The notes under the pieces: model-generated
What the model was told of the DNA's origin: nothing
The model's database searches: none
What the model saw: the letters and a program-made list of their open reading frames with translations, nothing else
In this document: piece by piece, positions 34,908 to 43,244 of the stretch
Layout of the letters: each line of letters begins with the position of its first letter
Position numbering within the stretch: position 1 is the stretch's first letter
From: UBA2421 sp002343075
GTDB lineage: Bacteria; Planctomycetota; Phycisphaerae; Tepidisphaerales; Tepidisphaeraceae
DNA length: 64,000 bases
NCBI GenBank assembly: GCA_937982565.1
Contig: CALJLN010000039.1
Location: forward strand, 62,001 to 126,000
Direction of reading: 5' to 3'
Made by a program: the position numbers and the translations under genes

Positions 34908-37660
34908 TGCTTCACCTGCACTTGCGCAACGCCGGTTGCAGCACTTCCCGCCTGGTGCGACGATTGGGATTCCTCGGCCCGCGCCTGGGAAGCGCGGGCT
35001 GACACTCGCGCGACTTCGAGCGTCGGAGCTCCCGCCGCCTTCACGCGAAGATAGTTCACGCCATGCGCCGCCGCCCGCTGCGGTGTCGGCCGGGCGACTT
35101 CAAGGCCATTAAGTGCGATGACACATTCCCCGCCCGCTTTCCAACTCACCGTCAGGTCGTGCCATTCTGCATTGCCGACTAGACTTCGTAGGTCGATGGA
35201 GAAAATTGAGTTAGCCTCTGCAAGTGTGTCGGCGACGACGCAATAATGATCCGTCAACGCCAGCGTAGCCGCCCCGTCACCGCCGCGCAGTCGAAAGCGC
35301 ATCGTCACCTCGCCCGAAACCGCAGCGGGGAAGTTCCACACGGCACCCGCCTGCTTCAGTGGGTCTGTCTGTCGAATCGCCAATACAGGCTTGCCGGCTT
35401 GGTCGGGCAGTGTCGTCAGCTCGGCACCCGCGCCTTCGTAGGTTGTCCACTGCGCCAGCCCATCCCGAAAATCGTCGGTTTGCGATTGTTCTGCAATCCA
35501 ATCCGGGCTTAGCAGGAGTATGTGCTTCTTGCCTTCGCCCTGGCCCGACACGACCAACACATTACCATCACCAGTTTCGACTGCCGCTGCGTATGAAGTG
35601 CCTCGATCGCCCCGCTCGGCTGATTGATCGTCGCGCAGGATCTCTCTGAAGCCGCGCCATGTCTTGCCGTCATCATCACTGATCGCAGCATGCAGCACAT
35701 GGCGGCCACCAATGGCATACCCGCGCAAATCATCCCAACGCTGACAAGCGTTAAGAAGCAGAACCAGCCGCCCGTCGCGTAACCGCGCGCTGGCGGCGGG
35801 AGAGTCGGAGCTTATCAGGCTCGTCACTGTCGGCTGCGGCCAGGTGGTGCCGTCGTCACTGCTGACGCTCTGCCAGAAGAAGCCGTTCTTCGTGCGAATG
35901 AGCATGGTGATTCGACCATCTTGATGCTCAATCAGATGCGGTTCGACAGCGCCGTACCGCGTCTTTCCCCGTGCATCGTCTTGAAGGACAAGCAGCCGAT
36001 CATTCCCCTGCGTCCAGGTGGTACCAGCATCGTCAGAATAGAAAACGACCGCGTCGTTCCAGCCATAGTCAGGCCTACCGGCAACGGGCTTGGCGCGTTC
36101 GGGCACAGCCACACTAACCGACAAGATCAGGCGTCCCGTTCGCGTCTTGATAAATCCCCGCAATGAGCCGGCGTATCCGTCATAAATCTTCTTCGGGTCT
36201 TCCCACCGTGAGCGCCCGTCACTAGTGCGGGTGTGCCAGATATCGTAGTGGCGGCCATTGTAGCCATTCTCCCCCTTACCGAGGATATGAAACATGCACT
36301 GCAATTCACCGTGTTGATCGACAACCACCTGCACGCCGTAATACGCCGTGCCGGGAAGTTTGAATTCGGTGCGCTCCTCGCTCCAGGTGCGGCCATGATC
36401 CTTCGAACCGATCGAACGAATCTCGGTGCCCTCCGGCCGCCAGACGTAGTAGACGCGCAATTCATCATCCGGCAACCGGACTGCGACTGCCTCATTGGCG
36501 CCCGGCGTGCCCACGCGCACCGGCGCCGATATGGCCTCGGGCGATTTGACTGCACCGGTGAAGCCGGATTCGTTGAGTTCGGCCCGCAGGCCTCCCTGCA
36601 TTGTCGTAAGCCAGACCTTTCCGGGTTTGACTTCAAGAATAAACGGGTAGGAAACTCGCTTACCAGCCTGACGCGCCACCACCTCCGGCTTACTCCAGGT
36701 AACCGCATCATCATTTGAAAATGCGATCGAAAGTTCTTCCCGGTGCCAGCTTGCTTCCTTGACCGAATGCTGGCCCCCTCGACGGGGGTAGGTCGCCGCG
36801 CCCTCTGGGTACAAACGGTTCCATGCCATCATCAGCTGCCCGCTGGCCAGGCGCTTAATCATGGCGGGGGAACTGCTCGAATCGATGGTGGTAGGCGACA
36901 TGGCACCCCATGTCCGCCCGCTATCGCTGCTGACGGATTGGTACAGGTAATCATCACAAGTCCTCAGCAGCATCAGGAGACTCCCGTCACGGCGCTCGAC
37001 AAGCGTCGCTTCGATAGAGCCATCGTGGTGGCCCCTGCCGCCGATATCGAGCGTGCCGCCCGAGTTCCACGTCAGGCCGTCGTCCGTCGAATACACCGGC
37101 GTCGTTGCATGACGGTTCTGTTCAGGAAGAAACTTCTGCAGCGGGCTGACCAGCGTGCCGTCGCGGGTCTGAATCAGGTCGCGGATGGCACCGCAGTAGC
37201 CATCCTGCACCTTTGCCGGCGGCGACCAGGTGACCCCGCCATCAAGGCTGCGGGTGCTCCAGACATACAGAAATGCGTCAACCGCAGACGCGTTCTTCTC
37301 GTTATCCCATTTCCACTGCTTCTGCAGATCGTCGATAAAGAGGAGCACAATTGCCCCGCTGCGCGATTGGGCCATTGCATATTCCGGTCGCACCCTGAAC
37401 GCGCCCTCCGTAAACAGCGGGTGTTGCTCCCACGTCGCTCCCTCGTCGCGCGACAACAGTGCCTTGTCGTGACTGATGCAGAGCAGCGTCCCATTCTTGA
37501 GAGCCAGGAACGGCCCGGCGGGCGTGCCGTCGGGCAGCTTCTGCAGCCGCACGTCGAGCTCAATCTCCTCCGGCTGTGCGGTCGACTCCGCCCACAGGTT
37601 GTGCATGACGGACAACACAATCAGTACAAGGGATGCCAAGACCGTGGTCAGACGCTGCAT
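34904..37660 (-). CDS. Large secreted protein with tandem sialidase-like propellers
   Basis: 918 residues with signal peptide. Residues ~35-370 form one propeller (SRDEGATW, STDDGLTW, SSDSGRTW, SNDDAVTW) and ~380-700 a second (SKDHGRTW, SDDAGTTW, SSDDGTTW, SDDDGKTW); a concanavalin-like domain (~720-885) with GAVWNFP closes the protein. The second half is colinear with the 570-residue protein at 38929 and with the propeller of the PEP-CTERM protein at 16329 (shared AAIS...W.GFRE and DRGTSYA). It looks like a propeller fusion; one copy may be catalytic and the other carbohydrate-binding. Tail Ala/Gln-rich, no PEP-CTERM. It follows the SGNH hydrolase gene by 4 bp. Confidence 0.82.
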   Translation of the reverse strand: MQRLTTVLASLVLIVLSVMHNLWAESTAQPEEIELDVRLQKLPDGTPAGPFLALKNGTLLCISHDKALLSRDEGATWEQHPLFTEGAFRVRPEYAMAQSRSGAIVLLFIDDLQKQWKWDNEKNASAVDAFLYVWSTRSLDGGVTWSPPAKVQDGYCGAIRDLIQTRDGTLVSPLQKFLPEQNRHATTPVYSTDDGLTWNSGGTLDIGGRGHHDGSIEATLVERRDGSLLMLLRTCDDYLYQSVSSDSGRTWGAMSPTTIDSSSSPAMIKRLASGQLMMAWNRLYPEGAATYPRRGGQHSVKEASWHREELSIAFSNDDAVTWSKPEVVARQAGKRVSYPFILEVKPGKVWLTTMQGGLRAELNESGFTGAVKSPEAISAPVRVGTPGANEAVAVRLPDDELRVYYVWRPEGTEIRSIGSKDHGRTWSEERTEFKLPGTAYYGVQVVVDQHGELQCMFHILGKGENGYNGRHYDIWHTRTSDGRSRWEDPKKIYDGYAGSLRGFIKTRTGRLILSVSVAVPERAKPVAGRPDYGWNDAVVFYSDDAGTTWTQGNDRLLVLQDDARGKTRYGAVEPHLIEHQDGRITMLIRTKNGFFWQSVSSDDGTTWPQPTVTSLISSDSPAASARLRDGRLVLLLNACQRWDDLRGYAIGGRHVLHAAISDDDGKTWRGFREILRDDQSAERGDRGTSYAAAVETGDGNVLVVSGQGEGKKHILLLSPDWIAEQSQTDDFRDGLAQWTTYEGAGAELTTLPDQAGKPVLAIRQTDPLKQAGAVWNFPAAVSGEVTMRFRLRGGDGAATLALTDHYCVVADTLAEANSIFSIDLRSLVGNAEWHDLTVSWKAGGECVIALNGLEVARPTPQRAAAHGVNYLRVKAAGAPTLEVARVSARASQARAEESQSSHQAGSAATGVAQVQVKQ

Positions 37661-37664
37661 CGAT

Positions 37665-38909
37665 TTACTCTCCCGTGCGGTTGTCCTGTGTCTCGGCCAA
37701 CGGCGCCACGGCCTTCAGCCACCCGTAGACAGAATCTGCGATTTGAAAATGACCCTCGCGCGTGGGGTGCACACCATCGCCCACACGCATGATGGTCTCG
37801 CCCGAGTGGGCACTTGCCGCCTCTGGCCGTTGCGCATACCCCCGCTGGGTATCAAGATTGACAAACACAGGCACGAAGTACACGCGCTCGGCGCCGCGAT
37901 GGCCAAAGTGCGCGATCATGCGCTCGACCAGACGGTGATGGTTGCGGCGGTATTGCACTCGAGTCTGTTTTCGCGCGCCTGCATAGTTGCGAAATCCGTC
38001 CTGACTGCGCGTGGATGGGGGCGGAGCGGCGATTCCGATCGCGGTTTGCGGGCCGACACGACGAAACTCCGTGATCAATGTATCAAGGTGTCCCAATACG
38101 GTGTCGATAGTCGCATCAATCGAAGAATCGTTGGACCGGAAAATGTCGTTGGCGCCGATGCAAATCAGAATCGCATCCGGCGCGACCCCGCCGTTGAACT
38201 CGCGGCAGTAACGATGGAAATCAAGCGCCGGAGTTGCACCTGCCTCGGCATAGATAAACGGACTGCCCGTCCCCGGCCGATTGAACACGGCAGTGCGGGA
38301 ATCGGGCCCATTCATGGTTGCAAATGCCTGCGCGGTCCATCCCCGGTAGCCTTCATGCTTCAGTGGCCCGTCGGGTGGAGTGTCTTTCAGCCCCCGCGAG
38401 CCGATCAGCGTTAGCTCCGACTGCTCATCACCGAGATCCAACTCGAGGAGCCTCTGCGGATAGTGCGAATAGGTTGTGTCCGTCAGACTATCGCCGATCA
38501 ATAACGTTGATGCGCGGGTCGCGCGGAGTGCCGAAGTGACTCGAACGACTGTCTCCGCATGCCCTACCAGATCATTCTGCTCGTCATAGACCGAGAGCGC
38601 CAGACGGTGCTCGCCCACGTCTTTCTCAGTGGGGGTAAATGTCCATCGCTCCTGCAATTGTTTACCAAGTTCACACCTGACATCCACTGCGTAGTTGGAG
38701 GGATTGAGCACCAGCATCACGTTGTCAAAGTAGATGTTCGCTTCTACCCCCGCGACAGCGAACAACGTAGGCGGGAGAAGCACGCGAACTCTGCCTCCAT
38801 CTTTCTGGTTTGCCGGATGACCCACCGGCAAGGTCTGGGCGACCGCGGGAGTCATCGCAAGGGCGAGAACCAACAGGCACCGACAGATAACTCGTTGCTG
38901 TGTTGACAT
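37665..38909 (-). CDS. Secreted SGNH/GDSL esterase
   Basis: 414 residues with signal peptide (CLLVLALAMTPAVAQ). An N-terminal ~110-residue beta domain (RVLLPPTLFAVAGVEANIYF...) precedes the SGNH hydrolase domain: block I TLLIGDSLTD (catalytic Ser), block II with GYRGWTAQAF, block III CIGANDIF (Asn), block V GDGVHPTREGH (Asp and His). All four blocks are intact. In this neighbourhood a sugar O-acetyl (sialate-O-acetylesterase-like) activity is the obvious hypothesis, since O-acetyl groups block sialidases. It lies 18 bp after one propeller gene and 4 bp before another. Confidence 0.88.
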   Translation of the reverse strand: MSTQQRVICRCLLVLALAMTPAVAQTLPVGHPANQKDGGRVRVLLPPTLFAVAGVEANIYFDNVMLVLNPSNYAVDVRCELGKQLQERWTFTPTEKDVGEHRLALSVYDEQNDLVGHAETVVRVTSALRATRASTLLIGDSLTDTTYSHYPQRLLELDLGDEQSELTLIGSRGLKDTPPDGPLKHEGYRGWTAQAFATMNGPDSRTAVFNRPGTGSPFIYAEAGATPALDFHRYCREFNGGVAPDAILICIGANDIFRSNDSSIDATIDTVLGHLDTLITEFRRVGPQTAIGIAAPPPSTRSQDGFRNYAGARKQTRVQYRRNHHRLVERMIAHFGHRGAERVYFVPVFVNLDTQRGYAQRPEAASAHSGETIMRVGDGVHPTREGHFQIADSVYGWLKAVAPLAETQDNRTGE

Positions 38910-38928
38910 GTCGTTCGCAGTAACCGAT

Positions 38929-40641
38929 TCAGGGATTCGTGACGGTTACATCAACCCGCTCGATCAACATCCCCGAGGTGTCAATCGTATCTGCCAGCGA
39001 CCGCAGTCTGAGGTAGGACAGGCCGTTCTGCGTTGGGTTGGAGAACGCTACCGGCTCGGCTGTCCCGCCGTCGACGGAGATGGCGCATGACTGCGAGGCC
39101 GTATCCCAATCAAGCTTGACAGTGTGCCATCGGTCGGCGGTGATCGTCGTCCCTGCGACTGGCGCGCCAATTTTTACAGGTATGCGCACCATGGTGGCCG
39201 CCTCGCCCTGGTCGTCGCAAGGGTCGTACATGCAATCAATCAGCCCGACACTGCCACCTGACGAACCAGCGGGAAGTTGGAGACGCACCGAGAGTGATCC
39301 TCGCTCGCCGTTGGGAAAGTTCCAGGTTGCACCGTCGGCCGATTTTTCGTCCGGCTTTCTAATGCGCAGCACTTTCTTCGTCGGCGCGTCGGGATGTGCG
39401 GCCAGTTCCGCCCCTTGTGTGCGGTTGCGCCACCAGCGCTCCGCCGGGCCAAATGATTTGTAGACGCTCCACCCCTCAAGCCCGGCCGAAAAGTCGTCCG
39501 CAGACGCGGTTTCCATCAGCCACGCGGGGTCGATGTACATCAGCGCGCGTCGGCCTCCTTGTCCCGAGATGACCGCCACCCGTCCATCGCGCATGAGCAT
39601 CGACTCAGGATAAGCCGTCCCGCGATCGCCGCGCTTGGGGGGTTCGAGATTGCGAGTTGGGTCGCGATACACTTCGCGAAAGCCAAACCATCGCTCGCCG
39701 GACGAATCCGAGATGGCCGCGTGCAGCGCATCGCGCCCGCCGTAGACGCCTTGGCCGTCAACCTTTGGCGGCATGGCGCAGCTGTTCCAGGTCAGCAGAA
39801 CCCGATCATCCCTCAGCCGAATCAGCGACGGCGGGCCCGTGCTGGCGAAAAACCGACTCGGCACGGCGGTTGTCCAGTTTTCGCCGTCGGTGGATGTCGA
39901 TTCGTAAAGATATCCTGCTTGCGTGCGCATCAGCAGCAGGAGCTTTCCCGTGGCAAACTCGACCACCGCCGGCTCGCACGCACCGACCTTGTCGCCGTTG
40001 TAGTTATCGTCAACGGGAGAGACAAGTCTCGCCGCCGACTGGGTGAATGTCGCGCCGTCGTCGTCCGAATGATAGGTGATTACTTCGCTCGGGCCGTAAG
40101 GTGCAGCGCGCTCTCGACCGCCGACCCACGAACCGATCGGCACGACAATGCGTCCGTTCCTCATTTGAATCGCTTGCGAGATAGCGCCCGTATATCCCTC
40201 GAATATCCGCTTGGGTTCTTCCCACTTGCTTCGCGCGTCCGCTGATCGAATGTGCCAGACATCAATAAACCGCCCGACCGCGGGGCCTTTGCCATCTCCC
40301 TCGGTCCGGCCGCGAGTGATAAACATCTGGATCTCACCACGACGATCGAGGATCGCCGCAGACCCGCCCCATCCCTTGCCGGGCAACCGGGCCGCAGCAT
40401 ATGGCTCTGACCAACTCACACCTTCATCATCCGATTCGATGTGGACAAGCTTGGTGTCATCGCCGTCGGCCTGAGTTAAGTATCGATGCCATAGGCCCGA
40501 CGGCATCACCACCGTACTGCGGCCGGCCCAGGATTTGGCCTCGGGGAACTCAACACCCGCCCCATCCCGCGCGGCCGACAAAGCAAATCCTCTGGTGCCC
40601 AGCAGCAACAAAGCCGTGAATATGAGTGTGATTCTCTGCAT
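38929..40641 (-). CDS. Secreted sialidase-like protein
   Basis: 570 residues with signal peptide (ITLIFTALLLLGTRGFA). Propeller residues ~25-370 carry Asp-box-like SDDEGVSW and HSDDDGATF, and the segment DALHAAISDSSGERWFGFRE shared with two other large proteins of the locus. A C-terminal concanavalin-like domain (~390-565) has LRIRKPDEK and ATWNFPNGERG, as in the protein at 16329. It is the first enzyme gene after the pseudopilin in the regulator-headed unit. Fold assignment is good; substrate and true sialidase activity are not proven, as a clear arginine-triad motif was not located by eye. Confidence 0.82.
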   Translation of the reverse strand: MQRITLIFTALLLLGTRGFALSAARDGAGVEFPEAKSWAGRSTVVMPSGLWHRYLTQADGDDTKLVHIESDDEGVSWSEPYAAARLPGKGWGGSAAILDRRGEIQMFITRGRTEGDGKGPAVGRFIDVWHIRSADARSKWEEPKRIFEGYTGAISQAIQMRNGRIVVPIGSWVGGRERAAPYGPSEVITYHSDDDGATFTQSAARLVSPVDDNYNGDKVGACEPAVVEFATGKLLLLMRTQAGYLYESTSTDGENWTTAVPSRFFASTGPPSLIRLRDDRVLLTWNSCAMPPKVDGQGVYGGRDALHAAISDSSGERWFGFREVYRDPTRNLEPPKRGDRGTAYPESMLMRDGRVAVISGQGGRRALMYIDPAWLMETASADDFSAGLEGWSVYKSFGPAERWWRNRTQGAELAAHPDAPTKKVLRIRKPDEKSADGATWNFPNGERGSLSVRLQLPAGSSGGSVGLIDCMYDPCDDQGEAATMVRIPVKIGAPVAGTTITADRWHTVKLDWDTASQSCAISVDGGTAEPVAFSNPTQNGLSYLRLRSLADTIDTSGMLIERVDVTVTNP

Positions 40642-40648
40642 AAGCTTA

Positions 40649-41470
40649 TCAACGATCGTACAATTGGGGACCCGAAAACTGCGGATGGCCGTACCAATAC
40701 TCTCGGATGCGACCAGGACCGTGTATGACTTCGCCTGTTCTAAGTGTTATCTCAGATCGGTCTAGTTGCTCGGCGTGACCATCAGCAAAACTCAGTGACA
40801 TCACACGCCCCTTTCGATGATCAAACCGAAACGGAGCTGCAGCTGGCGGAACTGAGGCAGAGCGGTAACTGTACAATCCAACCCCACCGTTGCTCTCGCC
40901 GAACACGATCAGTCGCGTCGTGCTCTTAACTCGATTGAGCGGATGCGGAGAAAAGTAGACGTGCTCATAAGGAGTTGGATATATGGGAAGTCGAAACTGC
41001 GGCAGATCACGGTTCATAAAGTATGAAGTGCGGGTGTCGCGTATGTTGGAGTTCAGTCGCATCTGAGAGGCAACCAGCGGCTGGCTCAGATCGGTCGGGC
41101 AAACCCACATTCCGGGTGCTTCCTTCAGATAGATGCCACTGAGGTACGTGTAGAAGAACGGCGCGCCGCCAAAGCCCACACCTGTTGGCGAGTAGTTTTG
41201 CGAGCGATAAGGTACCACGTAAGGAACGAGCCATTTGCCTTTGTTGTCATTGGTGTACATTGCCGTACACAAAGCGACCTGCTGCATGTTTGCCAGACAC
41301 TTGGTAGATTGCGCCGCGTCCTGAACTCGATTGAGCGCCGGCAGGAGGATGGCGATGAGAATCGAGATAATCCCGATCACGACAAGCAGTTCGACCAGCG
41401 TAAAAGCCTTCTGAAGTCTGCGTGTTACCGTCATCGGGGAGGGGTCGGATTGTGTAAGACTTGGCGACAT
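40649..41470 (-). CDS. Type II pseudopilin-like protein (H-X9-DG type)
   Basis: 273 residues from the ATG at 41470, chosen for GGAGAG 5 bp upstream; ATGs at 41434 and 41500 are alternatives. The prepilin signal and helix are KAFTLVELLVVIGIISILIA (residues ~22-41), followed by the family's KCLANMQQVALCTAMYTND. The C-terminus has VMSLSFADGHAEQLDRSE. It is embedded in the sialidase operon between the regulator and the first propeller gene (7 bp), which suggests a function in secretion or surface display for this glycan system and not for motility. Confidence 0.88.
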   Translation of the reverse strand: MSPSLTQSDPSPMTVTRRLQKAFTLVELLVVIGIISILIAILLPALNRVQDAAQSTKCLANMQQVALCTAMYTNDNKGKWLVPYVVPYRSQNYSPTGVGFGGAPFFYTYLSGIYLKEAPGMWVCPTDLSQPLVASQMRLNSNIRDTRTSYFMNRDLPQFRLPIYPTPYEHVYFSPHPLNRVKSTTRLIVFGESNGGVGLYSYRSASVPPAAAPFRFDHRKGRVMSLSFADGHAEQLDRSEITLRTGEVIHGPGRIREYWYGHPQFSGPQLYDR

Positions 41471-41523
41471 GACACTCTCCAGCAAAGTCGCCAGCACCAA
41501 GCCAGCGGTCGGTTAACGAATGC

Positions 41524-42639
41524 TTATCTCGCGGCGCCATTGGCATCGCTGCCGTGGAGCAAAACCGGCACAACAACATGCGGCTCTTCCAGCGTCTCGC
41601 CTTCAACCACCCGGTGGAGCATTTCCGCGAGGGTTTTGGCTATCTCCTTGACCGCCAGTTTAGTTTCGACGTGAACCAAGGACGCCTCACGCGGGTTGTT
41701 TGGCACGCCATGAAACACCACATCAAGATCTTGAGGCACGCGCAAACCAAGCTCGTCGGCGATCGACTGCACCGGCCCCACCAGCCGGGCGATTGAGCAG
41801 ATGATGCCGGTCGGCCTCTCCGGCTGGCTCAATAACTCGAACACCTGTGCCCGAAACGCATCAAAATCGCGGGGGAAAATCCGCACCGTCAACGCATTAT
41901 GCGGCAAATCTGCGGCGGTGAGTTCATTGCTGATGCCGTCAAAAAATGCGTGGTCGCCCGGGCGACCTTCGCCGGTGACAATCAACCCCATCCTGCGGTG
42001 CCCCTTGGACACCAAATGACGCGCCAACAGCGAGCCGATGGCGTGCGAATCAGAGTCGAGCGATGCGATGTGCTGCTGATCGGGACAGAGCGAGCCTACC
42101 ACAACCGTCGGCACGCCAGAATCATCGAGATAACGATATATCTCTCTGGGACAACTGATGGGCACCACGCCGGCGAGCTGTCCGGACTTCTGCGCGGTCA
42201 CGATCAATTCCGAGAGGTAATCAATCGACCGGCGGGCCGGGATAAAGCTCACCTGCAGGTTCACATTTCCCATGCGATGGCGAATGGCTGGAATGAACGC
42301 CTCAACCAGTGCGTACGGGCCGACGCCTTCCTGATCCTCCATCAAAAGCACAAAAACGGTGCGGACCCGGCTGGCGGAGGGCGCCCCGGCGGCTTCGCCA
42401 ACGAACGTGCCCCGGCCTTGCTGACGCACGAGCAGGCGTTTCTGCACCAGGATATCCATCGCCCGATTGGCCGTAGCGGTGGAGACGCCGATCATGGTTG
42501 CCGCGTCGGCCACCGAGAGGTAACGATCGCCCGCGCGCAGCGATCGAGAGCGTATGTCCCCTTCCAGCCTGCCCGCGATCAGAGCCAAGCTCGATGGCGC
42601 GTTCGGCGGCATGCTGGTTGGACTCGCATCTCGAACCAT
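41524..42639 (-). CDS. GntR-DNA-binding / LacI-sensor hybrid regulator
   Basis: About 371 residues from the ATG at 42639; an ATG at 42648 overlaps the putative -10 box and one at 42612 is also possible. A GntR-type winged HTH lies at ~18-85 (SLRAGDRYLSVADAATMIGV, STATANRAMDILVQKRLLV, RQQGRGTFV). Residues ~95-365 form a periplasmic-binding-protein-like sensor as in LacI/AraR: IASLDSDSHAIGSLLARHLV, HRRMGLIVTG, FHGVPNNPREASLVHV. AraR-like hybrids respond to free sugars. It precedes the nine-gene minus-strand unit, and a 12-bp inverted repeat covers its promoter, so it probably represses itself and the unit until a sugar is bound. Confidence 0.88.
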   Translation of the reverse strand: MVRDASPTSMPPNAPSSLALIAGRLEGDIRSRSLRAGDRYLSVADAATMIGVSTATANRAMDILVQKRLLVRQQGRGTFVGEAAGAPSASRVRTVFVLLMEDQEGVGPYALVEAFIPAIRHRMGNVNLQVSFIPARRSIDYLSELIVTAQKSGQLAGVVPISCPREIYRYLDDSGVPTVVVGSLCPDQQHIASLDSDSHAIGSLLARHLVSKGHRRMGLIVTGEGRPGDHAFFDGISNELTAADLPHNALTVRIFPRDFDAFRAQVFELLSQPERPTGIICSIARLVGPVQSIADELGLRVPQDLDVVFHGVPNNPREASLVHVETKLAVKEIAKTLAEMLHRVVEGETLEEPHVVVPVLLHGSDANGAAR

Positions 42640-42646
42640 GCGAGGC

Positions 42647-42674
42647 ATTATTACAAGTTAGAAAGAGTTGTCAA
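42647..42674 (-). promoter_or_regulatory. Promoter of the regulator-sialidase unit
   Basis: Minus strand: TTGACA (42674-42669), 16-bp spacer, AATAAT (42652-42647). The predicted start at ~42640 lies next to the ATG at 42639, suggesting leaderless translation. Confidence 0.6.
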
Positions 42675-42691
42675 GATATTCTTTCTAACTT
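42655..42691. promoter_or_regulatory. 12-bp inverted-repeat operator
   Basis: AAGTTAGAAAGA (42655-42666), 13-bp spacer, TCTTTCTAACTT (42680-42691): perfect arms. One arm lies between -10 and -35, the other just upstream of -35, so binding of a dimer across the promoter would shut it. By position the ligand is the hybrid regulator encoded beside it. Confidence 0.7.
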
Positions 42692-42753
42692 TATCAAAGG
42701 TCTTTCATTTGGCCCCAAACAGGATCGTCACCCGGCCATTACCGCGTTTCTGC

Positions 42754-42782
42754 TTGACACTGCTGGCAGCGATTCATACGGT
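42754..42782 (+). promoter_or_regulatory. Possible promoter of the bifunctional-nuclease-family gene
   Basis: TTGACA (42754-42759), 17-bp spacer, TACGGT (42777-42782). The -10 box is weak. The leader would be about 22 nt and contains AGGAG before the ATG at 42810. Confidence 0.4.
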
Positions 42783-42809
42783 CGATCTAACAACGCAGGA
42801 GCACACCCG

Positions 42810-43205
42810 ATGGCGGTTCAGATGGAACTTCACAAGATCATCATTAACGAAGTCGCTGAACAGCAGATCATCGTGCTGCGGGAAGTGGACGGCGAGCGAC
42901 AATTCCCCATTGTCATCGGGAACAACGAAGCGCTGGCGATCAATCGAAGGCTCAATGGGCTGAGGTCACCCCGGCCTCTCACCCATGACCTACTCGCCGA
43001 AGTGATCGAACAAATGGGCGGCACGGTGCAGTCGATCGAGATCACGAGCCTTGAACAGCACACATTCTACGCATTTATTCACATCCGCCGGGCGGATGAC
43101 ACGATCAGCATCGACAGCCGACCGAGCGACGCGATTGCCCTGGGAATCGCGACGACAGTGCCGATCTACGTCGCGGAGAAGGTGCTCGACGAAGTCTGCC
43201 AATAA
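42810..43205 (+). CDS. Bifunctional nuclease (BFN/DUF151) family protein
   Basis: 131 residues from the ATG at 42810, with AGGAG 9 bp upstream; the frame is open to 42498 but overlaps the divergent regulator. The DUF151 core shows VLREVDGERQFPIVIGNNEALAI, RPLTHDLLAEVIEQMGG and IDSRPSDAIALGI, the family's hallmark SRPSDAIALA motif. Family members occur in bacteria and plants and some have RNase/DNase activity. It is a housekeeping-type single gene that lies divergently from the glycan regulator and is unlikely to belong to that system. Confidence 0.9.
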   Translation: MAVQMELHKIIINEVAEQQIIVLREVDGERQFPIVIGNNEALAINRRLNGLRSPRPLTHDLLAEVIEQMGGTVQSIEITSLEQHTFYAFIHIRRADDTISIDSRPSDAIALGIATTVPIYVAEKVLDEVCQ

Positions 43206-43244
43206 GTACAAGCGTGTGAGGACCCTTCTGGCAGGCCACCAGCG

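Noticed and set aside
43206..43244. CTGG-N7-CCAG repeat between convergent genes
   Set aside because: Too short to call a terminator.
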